The notes beneath the pieces are model-generated. The model made no database searches, was not told the origin of the DNA, and saw nothing but the letters and a program-made list of their open reading frames with translations. DNA of 64,000 nt from Phaseolus vulgaris (lineage: Eukaryota > Streptophyta > Magnoliopsida > Fabales > Fabaceae): the NCBI RefSeq assembly GCF_000499845.2, contig NC_023753.2, positions 22,926,942-22,990,941 on the forward strand, written 5' to 3'. This document shows, piece after piece, positions 9,786 to 22,237 of the stretch (position 1 is the stretch's first letter; every line of letters starts with the position of its first letter). Both the position numbers and the translations under genes were made by a program.

Positions 9786-12700
9786 ATTCTTATATTTTTC
9801 AAGAAAAATGAAAATATGGTAATCAAATGACAAAATGAATAAGATTAAATTACCAAGTCAAACAAAAATATTCTGCAGAGAGAAAAAAAAGTTAAATAAG
9901 ATTGATAAAAATAAAAAATATTATAAAACAAAAAAAGACGAAGAATGTAAATAAAAACATTTAAAAAATAAATAAAAAATAAAATAAAAATAAAAACATT
10001 TTTGTTTAATTATTCATTTATTATTATTTCAATTTGCCCGTATTTGGTTTATGTATTTTTTTTAAGATGGTTGATAGTTTATTTTGTTACCTGGAACTGA
10101 GTTCTAATAAATATATTCTTTTAATTTTTTTTTTTGTTGTTCAATAAATTGGTACAGTAAGTTTAAAACTTCTAAGCAATATTCATGTCCGTCTTGCAGA
10201 AACATATAACAAGCAAACAATCTTCATTTCCTAGGATAGTGTCCAGGAACAGATTATTATGACAGAATGATTTAGTAATTTGTTTGAAGAAGTGAGTGAA
10301 AGAATATTCAAATTAGGCTCAAAGTCATAATTTAAGAAGAAGAATTATACTCGATTTAAGCAATAATGAAATTTGATAGTTTGATTAAAGCATATATAAA
10401 CATAATAGCGGTAGAAACAAACTAGTATAAAAATACAGTATTATTTTTCTATTTTTTGTTTTTTCAAAAGTTAAGTTCACATGCAAAATTACTTTTAAAT
10501 GTAAAATACCCTTTAAAAAACAATTCACCCTTTCTTATTGTTTCACTTTGCACTAATAATTTGACACAATTAACATATTAGATGTAAAATAAATAAGCAT
10601 CTTATTAAAGTTAAAATTCCATTCTTATGTATTAAAGTCAAAATTCAATTCTTATTTAACATTCTTCATAGTTATTTGGCTTAACTCTTTGACACATCAA
10701 TCGTTTTTAACAATATCATATTCTTTCTAACACATTCTATGAATCAATTTCTAACATTCCAAATAATATATATATATATATATAAAGAAATATTTATTCA
10801 ATATAATCTCTAAACAAAATATAGAATATTAAAATAAAAATGTTAAACATTATGCTAATGAGATCATTATTCTAATCGTCTAGTGTTCGATTTTTACTTC
10901 CTTCGTAAAAGTATAAAAAAAATACAACAATAAACAATGAGAATAAAAATAAAAAGTGAGAGAAATCAATGATAATAAACTGGGAAATAATATAAGAAAG
11001 AAGAGTTGAATTGTTGATGAAATTCCTAGTTGCATCAGCACGTGTCTTTTGATTTTGTTGTCTTGCTGTGGTTTGATGGAAGTTTGTTGTGGCTTCAATG
11101 GAGGAAGAAAATCGTGTGGAGAAGATGAATTGGAGTACGAAAGTTAAGGCTTAGAAGAGGTGAGTTAAACACTCACAATGGTGCTAATTAGGAGAGAGTT
11201 AAAAGATAAGTGTGCTAAAAATTTGAAAGTACTTCTATATCAATTCTAAGCTCCTTCAAAAGTGATTAACGCCTCTATTTATAGTGCTAATTGGTGTCAA
11301 ATTTAAGAAAAAACTTATCCACTCATAGGATGGTGACAAGTGACATTCTCTAATTGGAGCAAATCCTCTCCATTTATGGAGATACAAGTGACATTTTGTG
11401 AATGGATGAGAAAACTCTCATTGGTGTGTTGCCAAGTGTACATGCATGTTGTCCACGCCTCCATCCAACTAGCTGCCACGCTTTCAACATTGTGCCAAAT
11501 CACGTCCATGTGTCTCCTCCTTTACCCTAGACGGTTTAGGGTTGCTTTGGGCCCAAAGAGACCCAAATGTAACCCTAGCTAGACTCTCATATCCTATTTA
11601 CATCCTACTATACTTGGTCCAATATATGACCCAAAATAAGTTCAATACATGACCAAAATAAACCTATACAAATTTACAAGCCAAAATAAACCTATACTAC
11701 TCTATACAAATTTACAAGACTAAGAAAATGAAAAAGACTATTGGAAATTGATGTTTTAATCAAAGCTCTATTTTCTTTTATCTTCTTAGCCAAAAGTTAT
11801 TGTGGCTTGATGGTCCTACATCAATTGTGTTTTCTAAAAATTCATAGTTTTTCGCTTGTATCGTCTGATCATGTAAGGACAAACAATACGTGAATGAAAA
11901 TGAGATGATTTGTCAAAAAAATTTGCAAGATTAATTTTAAAAGCTTATTTCTTCTATTTATTAGTTTAACCATTATAACATGTAATACAACAAATTTGAA
12001 AATGAAAAGATACTCGATATTTTTATATCGGTTTGTCTAATTACATAAACTACGTTCAATTCTTACTGTTCAAGTTCTACTAGGTAGACTATCGTTGTGA
12101 AGTACACACAAGCATTTTTTTCACAAAGATATTTCTTTCTCAACCCAAGTATTCTTTCACAAATCATTCCTGACATAACCCGAGTATTTGTTTGTCTTTC
12201 AGTCAGTCCTAACTAACCTCGTTCAAGTATTATTTACCACAAGTCACTCTTGACTTAACTAAGTATTCTTTAAACAAGTCACTTCTCGCTCAAGACAAAT
12301 TCAATGTCTGAGTGATTAAATTATCACAATTTTTCTCACTAAAGACGATAATGTCTTTCAACGTATACAATGATTTAAGTTCACTCTCCTAGTTTGTTGG
12401 TTTGAACACAACAATGTTTATACAAAGCTTTGGGGCACTGTAAGGTGTAACGTGATATGAAAAATCCCATTCATGTGTAGTACAAGATTAGAAAAAGGTA
12501 AAAGAGAAAGTGAGCAAGACTCACTAGACAATACAACAAGAGAAAAAGGCTATTAGATGAAACATTGATAAAAACTTATTAAATGATCCACTCTTTATGT
12601 TCATCCTTGAAATAAATGATTCACCCAAAGAGAACATCGAAAAAAAATATCGTTGTGCATAAAAGTTAATCAGATGTAATAGCATCACATACGATGAAAC

Positions 12701-14496
12701 GCTTATCAAGACAAAAGAGATATCAGACGAAGCTTGTGGAGAAATTGCATTAGACAATGAAGCTAAAGTATGATCATACTAGATGATCCAAGTGTTGAAA
12801 CACTTTAGAAGCAACACATAGCAGATGCATACACCTATAAGTATCAGACGCATGTTGAAAAATACACATATAAGACGATATACGTATTATCCAAGCGTCA
12901 CATGGAATGTTATAAATAGGAAAAAATTTATGCTTAATTTTTTACATTTTTGGAATATTTTATGACATTGCGGTTATGTTTTCCAAATCTTATTTGACAT
13001 TTTTTATTTTAGGAAACATTATTTTCAAATAAGATTAATGGATTAAATGTTTTAGAATAAATTTGATTAAAGAGTTTATTATTGTAAAAGCTTTCAAAAA
13101 AAATAGAAATTAAATTATTTCTTTATCAAAGGTTTTCCAAAATTTGATTAATGGAATAATATCCAAGTCAAAATTAATTGTGCTTCAACGTTCTTAATCA
13201 ATGTTAACTTCGAATGTTTCTAAACACAAAGTTAACTGTCATAGAAATTTTATATAATCAAGAGATATTGTTTTTGTGATACCTATGATTTAAATGGTAA
13301 GATTTATTATTCATTGATACTTATTTGTTCCCATAAATTATTAAAGGGACTTGAAGACAAGCACAAAGCTAGAAGGAGAAGAAGAAGTTGACAAACATAA
13401 ATCACATGAATGAATATAAAGGAATATCAAGAATATAAAACAAAGCCATTTAGAAAGAAAGATTTTTCAAAACACAAACACGTGGAAAAATGCAATGAAA
13501 GCTAATATTAGAACATTTCATATTGTGCGTCTACTACAAAGAAGAAGATGAATAGTGCATAATGGATATATACAAGTCCAGAGATAGTCAAAACTCAACA
13601 GATAGAGTTCATACTAATGAAGAAAGTATTTGAAATTCAAATACAACATACAAACATGAAGATGTCATTAAAGCCAAAATTTCTTTATTGAGCATCTAAC
13701 ACGTTAAAAATGGTTAACGAAATAAGAAAAAGAATATCCAAAGGTTGATTCAGCGTCAACGTTCACATCAATGCGAGTAAAGAAACATTTTGAAATATTT
13801 CAGGAGTTTCAAAAGGCGCATATAGGATCAGAATAGAAAATTGCATATCCAGCGTTTAGGGCATTGAAGAAGAAAGAATAATGTGACAAATTGAGCATAT
13901 ACTGAAAAGCCTTAAACACAAAGATCAATCAAAGAAGTTATTTTTATAGCAAACGTCTAATGACTATATGAAAATTGAAGAAACCCTAAAAGTTGCGACA
14001 TACACATTCCAGAAGTCTATAAAAAGACATCACGGGTGAAGAACACAAAAACAGTGTTCCTGCGTGCATCATACAAAATACTCAAGTGTACGTAAAAGCT
14101 TTTTGTAGTTATGTCTTAGAAGTGAGTATACAATTTCTTATCTACTAATTGAGAGCAACATGTAAGAATTGTGTAGTGTGCTAAACCATTGTAAATTCTT
14201 CACCATTGTAAAGTATACCTAGTGAGCTTTCATTGCTCTCTCTAAACACAAGTTTTTTCCATTGTATTGAGAGGTCCTTTATCTCAAGGGGAGATTCAGA
14301 CATTGTATCTAGAGAGGTTAAAATAATTTCTAAAGATACAAAGGTTAAAAATATTGTGTGAGGTAGAGAATACTTGAAGAACCTGAAGATGTTGAGAGTA
14401 CTTGTGACCTAAAGAGGTGTAGAATATTTGTTAGTGAAAGACTCTTGAGTGGGTTGCTCAAGAGTATGCACATCTCCCTCTCTCTCTCGCTCAAAA
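9786..14496. other. AT-rich intergenic DNA, probably old LTR-element debris
   Basis: No ORF resembling a known protein on either strand. There is an (at)n run at about 10765-10783. The blocks at 11100-11760 and 12030-14480 are less AT-rich and have the look of non-coding retroelement LTR or leader sequence, but I found no paired LTR, PBS or PPT, so this is only an impression. Confidence 0.4.
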
Positions 14497-15150
14497 TTAT
14501 GCTTCCACTCATATAGTTTATTATTAGATTTTTTAATAATGGGTTTCCATAACTCTTCTTTCTTGGGTTGACCCCAAATATCTATAAGGGAATTTTCGTA
14601 ATTATGTAATTTAACATGTCATCAAAGTGTTTAATAGTTCTCATGTCTTCGAACAAACACTTAATCAATTTACTTTCAACCCTAAAACTACTTCAAAGAT
14701 TCATGTGAACCACATTTTCCATTGTACCACCTCCCAAAGGTGTTGTTTATGTATTGTAGTATATCCACTACAACCTTATTCATCCCTACTTTGTACCTAA
14801 AGTGTATCTTATTACTTCTCACATCAACTTACTCAGCTCATCTCTTGAAATTGTGGAAAGTAGGGAGGCTAGTGGATCTCCTTACCTCAAGCCTATATAC
14901 ATTACAAATTGTTTAATGAGACTCTTGTTTAATGAAACTGATAATATGTTAGAATCTGAGCACCCCCTTGATCCATGTTCTCCATTTTTCAAAAAAATAA
15001 TAATCTCTTTAGCATTTTGAGTAAAAAGTTACAGTTCACATGTTAAACACCTTCTCATAATTCACTTCAAATACTGATCAACCTTTTATTTCCCTTTATA
15101 CATCTTCAATAACTTCATTTGCCACCAGAATACTTTGAAAAAAGTTCTTT
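14497..15150 (-). pseudogene. LINE (L1-type) reverse transcriptase remnant, left copy
   Basis: This is the inverted copy of the LINE RT remnant at 20712-21590. On the minus strand it carries the same degraded motifs (VANEVIEDV, then a KWRTWIKGC-like stretch, then GDP). It ends at 14497, the arm boundary, so the C-terminal part after the LNEWKH-like segment is missing. It is broken by several stops and frameshifts and is non-functional. Confidence 0.7.
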
Positions 15151-15256
15151 TTGATGTGTGCATGAATTAAATACCAAGAAGAAGACTTGAGACTAGAATT
15201 TGTATTGTGTCTTTATTGGACCTTCGAAGTTGTTTATACATTTTATGTAATTAGAA

Positions 15257-15830
15257 ACGGGTTAAGCCTAGGTCCATGTTGGGCAAAGTCGATGTGAGTC
15301 CACGTCAGGGCGAGTTAGGGTGAGCCCATGTAAGGCCGAGTAGGATCAATTATATGTTGGGCCAAATCATGTTGGGTTCACGTTAGGGCACATTGGGCCA
15401 AATTAGGTTGGTTCCACGTTAACTGAGTCAAATAAGGGCTATATTAAGTCGATTTAGTCCAAGCCAGGTCAAATTGAGTTAGGTCAAGTAAGGTTTAAAT
15501 CAAGAAAGGTAGAGTTGGATCAAAGTCATGTAAGGTTAGGTCAGGTTGGGTGAAGCGCAATGCAAGTTGGGTGACGCCCAATGAAAGTTGGGCCCAAACA
15601 TGTTAGGTTGGGGATGGACAAAATTGGGTTAGGTTGGGTCAAGCTAAACCCATGTTAGGCTACATCATGCCTAACCCAAGTCATGATGGGTTAAGCTGAG
15701 TCCAAGTCATGATGGGTCAAGGTGAGCCCGAGTCATGATGTGTTAGGTTCACCCTATGTCACAATGGATTAAGTTAAGCCCATGCTAGACTTTGTTTAAC
15801 AATGCTAACTCATGTTAAGTTATGTCTGTC
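15257..15830. repeat. Degenerate gggtta/ggccca-rich repeat block, left arm
   Basis: A run of loosely repeated words such as gttgggcc, ggtcaagt, catgttgggt and gagcccatgt with no fixed period. It is much richer in G and C than its surroundings and has no reading frame worth calling. The right arm carries the reverse complement at 20066-20600. Confidence 0.7.
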
Positions 15831-16441
15831 CAAATCGAGTCAATTAAAATATAAATTTAAATCCAATTTCAAAAATTGTGCAAACTAATTTTAATCTAAT
15901 TTAAATTAGATTGAAAAAATTAAAATCAATTTGATATAGTTAAAATGTATCTAGATTTTAAATCCAATCCATATAGATTTGGATTAACTTTAGCTTGAAT
16001 TTTGAAAATTCCAAACCATGATCACTCATATAAGTAATTTTCTCTAACTTATAACTTGGTAATAATTCTTAAGATAGTGGACTTTAATCTTTTTTTAAAA
16101 ATGTTATTATGATATTTTGTGAGTACGATACACATTTTGATAAATAAAATAAGTGTACACTTCTTTGTCACATCTTTTTCCATTACAAAACTTCCCTCAT
16201 TGTTATGTTTTTTATCCACTATTTTTGTTATATTTAATATATTTACTTTTCCACTTTAGCCTTTCATCTGAGAGTAATATTTCTTGTAAGTTTCTTAATT
16301 TGTGTCATCTATTATGAAGTGTTAGAGTAAAAGTCCAACATCGTGCATTTTTTTTATTAAAGTGTTTAAACCAATAAGGCATGTAGCTACATCTAATAAG
16401 ATAGAGATCGAATTATACAAATGCATCGTCTCATAGATGAT

Positions 16442-16772
16442 AAGAAATTGGGAAAAATATTTGTAGAAATTTTTCCTCTACATCTTCCCAGCTAGTGAGA
16501 CTCTGATTTGGAAGTGATTTGAGCCATTATTTAGCCTTTCCTGCCAATGAAAAAGGAAACAAGTGCATATAAACATTTTCAAGATCACCTGATTGAGAGC
16601 CCATTGTTCCCACCAATTCATAAAATGTATACAAATGTGAATATGGATCCTCATGATCCATTGCTATAAATTCAAAGGAACTAGTGAGAGTGAGAAAATC
16701 GGGTTCTATTTCCAAAGCCTTGACGGTAGCAGGTATTGCAATACTAGAAAAATGCCTTGTCCCTTGGTACAT
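16442..16772 (-). pseudogene. Athila-type Ty3 gag fragment
   Basis: On the minus strand the frame contains HEDPYSHLYTFYELVGTMG and VYMHLFPFSLAGKAK, then an in-frame TAA, then WLKSLPNQSLTSWEDVEEKF. This is the conserved N-terminal part of the Gag found in Athila/Calypso-type plant Ty3 elements. The fragment ends at the inner boundary of the left inverted-repeat arm. An A-rich leader, a decayed PBS and an LTR lie upstream (to the right), in the order expected for a minus-strand element. The stop and truncation make it a pseudogene. Confidence 0.8.
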
Positions 16773-17500
16773 GACATAATCTCCAAGTGTCCTCCTAGGA
16801 GGTGGTGCTTGTTATTCTGTCATGTTGTTTTCTTCCTAAAAATATTAGTGAAAAAAAATAGAGTATATTTTTTTTCTTTTAAAAAAAGTTAAAAACAAAT
16901 AAAATAAAATAATTTTGAAAACAAATAAAAAAAAATAAGAAAAATATTCACAAAAAATAAAAATACACATAACAAAATAAAATCAAAATCAAAATCACAA
17001 TCAAAATCAAAATAAAACCAAAAAACAAAATAAAATAAAATGAATACGGTAAACAAAACAATTTTTTTTAAAAAATATTAACATAAAAACAATTAAAAAA
17101 CATATTAAAAAAACTTTAAAAATATTCACATGCAAAAATTAACTTTCTCTTTCTTTTTGGAAAAATAAAATAAAATAAATATGAAAATAAAATAAAATAA
17201 AAATAAATTCAAAAATCTAAAAATAACTTAAAAGCTGAATATATATGAAAATAAATAAAAACAAATAAAAGTAAATAAATTCAAAAATAAAGATTAAAAT
17301 ATTAAAAATAAATCCACAAATTAAAAGAAAATGAAATCTGATCAAATAAAACAAAATTTGTATATAAAGCAAAATAAAAATAGTAACAAAATATAAACAC
17401 AATAAAAAAATATAAACAATTTAAGAACTACTAACAAAAAAATAAAAATAGTTAGAATATTAACAATATTTAGGAATTTTTACTAAAAAATTCAAACTTG
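16773..17500 (-). other. A-rich leader of the Athila-type remnant
   Basis: Very A-rich on the plus strand (runs of aaataaaat and aaaacaaat), with no real ORF. Its position between gag and PBS makes it the element's untranslated leader. Confidence 0.6.
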
Positions 17501-17518
17501 TTCCCTGGCAACGTGCCA
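17501..17518 (-). other. Decayed primer-binding site of the Athila-type remnant
   Basis: The minus strand reads tttggcacgttgccaggg, close to the tggcgccgttgccgggga PBS (complementary to tRNA-Asp) used by Athila/Calypso elements, with a few substitutions. The order gag-leader-PBS-LTR supports the call. Confidence 0.65.
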
Positions 17519-17523
17519 AAAAC

Positions 17524-19043
17524 TGGATGACTTTCTACGATAAATGCACCATCGTGTTGTCAGAAGTAATAATTTATTTCGAATGACAGATATCGATCCC
17601 ACAAAGAACAGTGAATTATCAAGTATCACTACAAGAAAATCATGAAATAGAAACCAATTTTTAGAGACCAAAATAATTAGTTGCAATAGTAACTAAATCA
17701 GAGACCAATTCAGAAACTAAAAAAAATGGTTTCTAAATTAGTTTATATTATTGTTAAATAGTTTCTAAATTAGTATCTAATTAGCAACCAAGGTTTTAAC
17801 TACCAATTATTTAGTTTCTAAATTTGGTAGCAAAAACTTTGGTTGTTAATTAGATACCAATTTAGAAACTATTTAACAATAATAGAAACTAATTTAGAAA
17901 TCAATTTGTTTTTAGTTTCTAAAATGGTCTCTAATTTAGTTACTATTGCAACTAATTATTTTGGTCTCTAAAAATTGGTTTCTATTTCATGATTTTCTTG
18001 TAGTGTATAATAATTGCTAAACATAAAACAAAACAATAAAAAGTGTGTTGAAAGTGGTTGTGTTGGCGATGATCAATAAGAAAACAGACAAAGAATTGGT
18101 TGCTTCAAGTTGGAAAAATAGGGATTAAGTTTCATCTGTCTCACTCTTACGTATTTTGATTAACATGTTAACATTATGTTCTTTTATTGAAATTAATGCT
18201 CGTATAAAAGTCATTTATATTGATTACTCGCATATAAAATTCTAAATAATTTTTCCTAAATAACGATCCCTCACATAATTATAAGAACAACTTAGAATCA
18301 AGCTCAGATGTTAATAGCAATTAACATTTCAATTCTATTCCTAGCACTCACATATGTTAAGTATTATGGTTTAGGTCAAAACTCTAAAAATACTTCCGAG
18401 ACAGATTTAAGATCCTCAAACATGTCACAAATATTTAAAAGCAAAACAACAATATCAATAATCAATCAAGAACAAAATATTATATCATAATTAAATATCA
18501 CCTCAATACATAAGGGTTTGAACAAATTACTCCCAATCCCAAAGAATACAATTAGCCACACATACGTCTAGCACCTTCCATTATCCCATTTGGTTACAAT
18601 TCACTCAATGATGTTTTCGTCTCAATATGGCACACTAGGGTTGTGCATATAGCCCCCTGTTTAACCTAATTTGCTAGGGTTAGGTGACTTCCCACGTTGC
18701 GTTTTGGGCTTGTTCATAAAAACATAAAATTAGCCCAATTAATCTGACACATTCTCCCTGTTGGGTTGGACTTTTTCTCTCTCTCTTTTAAGCATTTTGA
18801 GCCTTCCAACTTTCTCATTTTAGCATATATCATTCTTATTTAGTCCAAATCTCCATTCTTCTCTAGAAACCTGCAATTGACACCAAATTTGAGAATAAAA
18901 TGCTCTTATTCAATTAAAGATCATAAAAAATGTAAAAGATATAAATTCATAAATTAAGGATTATTTTATATATAAATTAGAAATTAATACTCATAGATGC
19001 CTATATTTCAATATGAAATATTACAAAAATTAGGCACTTATCA
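17524..19043 (-). repeat. 5' LTR of the Athila-type remnant, with a nested MITE
   Basis: It begins next to the PBS with sequence containing the gcaccatcgtgttgtcag block characteristic of Athila-type LTR ends, and probably ends at ggcacttatca (19033-19043), giving TG...CA ends. A CACTA MITE sits inside at 17627-18005. The second LTR is missing, so both boundaries are estimates. Confidence 0.5.
17627..18005. mobile_element. CACTA-type MITE, nearly palindromic over its whole length
   Basis: It starts CACTACAAGAAAATCA and ends with the inverted complement (ending cttgtagtg). It is flanked by the 3-bp duplication tat (17624-17626, 18006-18008), as expected for CACTA (En/Spm) transposition. The left and right halves are inverted copies almost to the middle, so a transcript would fold into a long hairpin. 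No transposase is present. Confidence 0.9.
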
Positions 19044-19460
19044 CACATTCAACTTTGAAACCTCTTCATTGTATTTGTTTTCTTATGCTTATGTCTGGTG
19101 AGTTTTAAATGTTGAGAAGCATTTAATGCATTGCATGCAACATTAATTTCTCTTCTCTTTGAAACACAACCTCTTTAATAACTGCCAATATTTATCTTCC
19201 TTATTATCATAATCTCTTACAATAAATAATGATTAAAAGTGCACACCGTACATGACAGATACATGGGCCAAAGTTTAAAATAACTGATTTTAAGAGAGTT
19301 GACACATGTTGTAACTTTTGTTTTGCCACAGTCTCTCCTGGTGACAATTCAAGACATTCTCTAAGTGACAAACTTTAAGTTAGTTTATAGTCTTCATGTG
19401 TACTTATCATTTAATCTTCATTGATCTTCAATTAGTTGTTGTTTGGTAATATGCTCAGTG
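19044..19460. other. Unassigned non-coding DNA inside the inverted-repeat spacer
   Basis: It lies between the presumed outer end of the Athila-type LTR and the inner end of the right arm. No ORF or known repeat recognised. Confidence 0.4.
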
Positions 19461-21329
19461 TTCTTATCATCTATGAGACGATGCAATTGTATAATCTGAT
19501 CTTCGTCTTATTAGACGTAGCTACATGGCTTGTTGGTTTAAAAACTTTAATAAAAAAAATGCACGATGTTGGACTTTTACTCTAACACTTCATAATAGAT
19601 GACACAAATTAAGAAACTTACAAGAAATATTACTCTCAGATGAAAAGCTAAAGTGGAAAAGTAAATATATTAATAAATATAACAAAAATATAACAATGAG
19701 GGAAGTTTTGTAATGGAAAAAGATGTGACAAAAGAAGTGTACACTTATTTTATTTATCAAAATGTGTGTCTTACTCATAAAATATCATAATAACATTTTT
19801 TTAAAAAAGATTAAAGTCCACCATCTAAAGGATTATTACCAAGTTATAAGTTAGAGAAAAGTACTTATATGGGTGATCATGGATTGAAATTTTCAAAATT
19901 CAATCTAAAGTCAATCCACATCTATATGGATTGGATAAAAAATCTAGATACATTTTAACTATATCAAATTGACTTTAATTTTTTCAATCCAATTTAAATT
20001 AGATTAAATTTAGTTATCACAATTTTCAAAATTAGATTTAAATTTAGATTTGAATTGACTCAATTTGGACAGACCTAGGTTAACATGGGGTTAGCATGGT
20101 TAGACAAAGTCTAGCATGGGCTTAACTTAACCCATCGTGACATACGGTGAACCTAACGCATCATGACTCGGCCTCGCATTGACCCATCATTACCTAGGCT
20201 AACATAGGTTTATCATGACCCAACCTAACCCAATTTTTTCCAACCCCAACCTAACCTATTTGGGCCCAACTTGCATTGGGCTTCACCTAACCCGCATTGC
20301 GCTTCACCCAACATGACCTAACCTTACATGACTTTGATCCAACTCTACCTTTCTGGATTTAAACCTTACCTGTCCTAACTCAATTTGACCTAGCTTGGGC
20401 TAAATCGACTTAATATAGGCCTTATTTGACTCAGTTAACGTGGAACCAACCTAATTTGGCCCAATGTGCCCTAACGTGGACCCAACATGATTTGGCCCAA
20501 CACATGATCGATCCTACTCGGCCTTACATGGGCTCACCCCAACTCACCCTAACGTGGACTCACATTGACTCTGCCCAACATGGACCTAGGCTTAACCCGT
20601 TTCTAATTACAAAAAATGTATAAACAACTCTAAAGGTCCAATAAAGACACAATACAAATTTTAGTCTCAAGTCTTCTTCTTGGTATTTAATCCATGCACA
20701 CATCTAAAAAAACTTTTTTCAAAGTATTTTGGTGGCAAATGAAGTTATTGAAGATGTATAAAGGGAAATAAAAGGTTGGTTGGTATTTGAAGTGAATTAT
20801 GAATGGTGTATAACATGTGAACTGTAACTTCTTACTCAAAATGCTAAAAAGATTATTATTTTTTTGAAAAATGGAGAACATGGATCAAGGGGTGCTCAGA
20901 TTCTAACATATTATCAGTTTCAGTAAACAAGAGTCTCAATAAAGAATTTGTAATGTATATAGGCTTGACATAAGGAGATCCAGTAGCTTTCCTACTTTCC
21001 ATAATTTCAAGAGATTTGTTGAGTAAGTTGATGTGAGAAGTAATAAGATACACTTTAGGTACAAAGTAGGGATGAATGAGGTTGTAGTGGATATACTACA
21101 ATACATAAACAACACCTTTGGGGGGTGGTACAATGGAAAATGTGGTTCACATGAATCTTTGAAATAGTTTTAGGGTTGAAAGTAAATTGATTAAACACTT
21201 TGATGACAAGTTAAATTACATAATTAAGAAATTCCCTTCTAGATATTTGTGGCTAACCCAAGAGAGAAGAGTTGTGGAAACCCATTATTAAAAAAGCTAG
21301 TAATAAACTAAATGAGTGGAAGCATAATG
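19461..21329 (-). repeat. Right arm of the 6.8-kb inverted repeat
   Basis: Inverted copy of 14497-16446. Its inner end is ttcttatcatctatgagacg and its outer end atgagtggaagcataat. The LINE sequence in this arm continues past the arm boundary to about 21590, so this side preserves more of the original context. Confidence 0.85.
20066..20600. repeat. Degenerate ggccca/taaccc-rich repeat block, right arm
   Basis: Reverse complement of the block in the left arm: repeated words such as cccaacatg, ttggccca, cctaac and gacccaac without a fixed period. The frame at 20426-20623 is repeat-derived and not taken as a gene. Confidence 0.7.
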
Positions 21330-21590
21330 TATTATCCTTTGTTAGATGATTGTGTTTAATTAACTTTGTGCAAAAACCTATACCATTTTTCTACTTTTCC
21401 TTTTCTATGATATTAAACAAAGTGGCCCAATAGTTTATTGGAATCCATATTAAGGTTTTATGGGGTGAAGGAAGATAATAGGTACACTAAGTTAGGAGAA
21501 GATTTGTTCCCCAAAGGAAACTAGAGGTATAAACATGAATGGTATTTTCCTTTTTCACGAGGCACTTATAAGAAAATGAAGACATGTTTT
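20712..21590 (+). pseudogene. LINE (L1-type) reverse transcriptase remnant, right copy
   Basis: Reading across frames, the plus strand shows the order of an L1-type RT: ILVANEVIEDV, a degraded LVFEVNYE (normally the F-x-VDYEKAYD region), FEKWRTWIKGC, SVSVNKSLNKEF, a GLT-stop-GDP block (normally RGLRQGDP), a degraded ADDT site (YINNT), LNEWKHNVLSF, LCLINFV (normally GRVCLINSVL), and CSPKETRGINMNG (normally the PKEEGGLG region). Stops and frameshifts occur throughout and the catalytic ADD is lost, so it is dead. Only the RT domain is recognisable; no ORF1, endonuclease or poly-A tail is seen. Confidence 0.8.
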
Positions 21591-21621
21591 AAAACAAGAG
21601 TAATAATTTATAGAGTATGGA

Positions 21622-21807
21622 ATGATGATGACATCCAAACCAAAGGGCATAGTGAGCAGGAACGGCGAATCCATGACAAAAGCAAGGCTTAAAAAGGTCC
21701 AAGAGACTTTACAGCACAAGGTGGCTAATATTTTGGCTCAATTGTTGAATTGCCCAAAATTTAAAAAGATTTCGCTGAATACATGGACAACATGTTTGGA
21801 TCCTTAA
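21622..21807 (+). pseudogene. Possible pol C-terminal tail fragment
   Basis: A 61-residue frame with ESMTKARLKKVQETL, similar in style to the basic ITRARAKKLQE-type tail that ends many plant Ty3 polyproteins. It lies between the LINE remnant and the first LTR of element A. It may be a scrap of an older Ty3 element; the assignment rests on a short stretch only. Confidence 0.3.
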
Positions 21808-21826
21808 AAATAGAATAATATTATTA

Positions 21827-22235
21827 TGTTGCGTCGAGTAAGATTTGAACCCCCCAGAACCAGATGGAAAGTATCAACTTAACCACTGGGTAAATGATCC
21901 ATCTTGAAATATAAAGATTATAGTTTCGTCTTATTTTCTTACAAACAAGAAAAGACCTATAGCTCTATTTGTATTTATACACTGTTGGAACTCAGAATGA
22001 AGGACAAATATTTTAGCAATTTTAAGAGAGAGTATTTCTCTGCTAGGGTTTTTCCCTGCATCTTGCGATCTTATCAAGAATCCACCAATTCTTGTGGTGA
22101 TCATCCTTAGACTTATCAAACTTTGTTTGTGGCGTCTTCCTTTATCCAGGTTTTTATTGTTACTATTTTGAATTTATTCTGTTCCGTAACCCTAAATTTC
22201 TAATTTTACTGTCATTTCTATTTGGATTCATATCA
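21827..22235 (+). repeat. 5' LTR of element A
   Basis: The stretch from agatggaaagtatcaac (about 21862) to ggattcatatca is repeated at 31116-31490, defining an LTR pair. It ends catatca directly before a PBS. The start is uncertain because the right copy is cut; 21827 (tgttgcg) is the most likely TG start. Its first about 65 bases resemble a tRNA-derived sequence on the minus strand. Confidence 0.65.
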
Positions 22236-22237
22236 GT

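Larger units (their letters stand above)
14497..16446 (+). repeat. Left arm of a 6.8-kb inverted repeat
   Basis: Read in reverse complement this arm matches 19461-21329 along its length, from attatgcttccactcat at the outer end to gatgataagaa at the inner end, with scattered substitutions and small indels. It contains, from outside in, a LINE RT remnant on the minus strand, a degenerate cca/ggg-rich repeat block, an AT-rich part, and a block starting tgttagagtaaaagtccaac-like sequence near 16320. The outer end stops inside the LINE, whereas in the other arm the LINE continues. Confidence 0.85.

Noticed and set aside
21831..21895. Calling this a tRNA gene.
   Set aside because: Box-like sequences are present, but I cannot form acceptor and anticodon stems, and the segment is part of an LTR.
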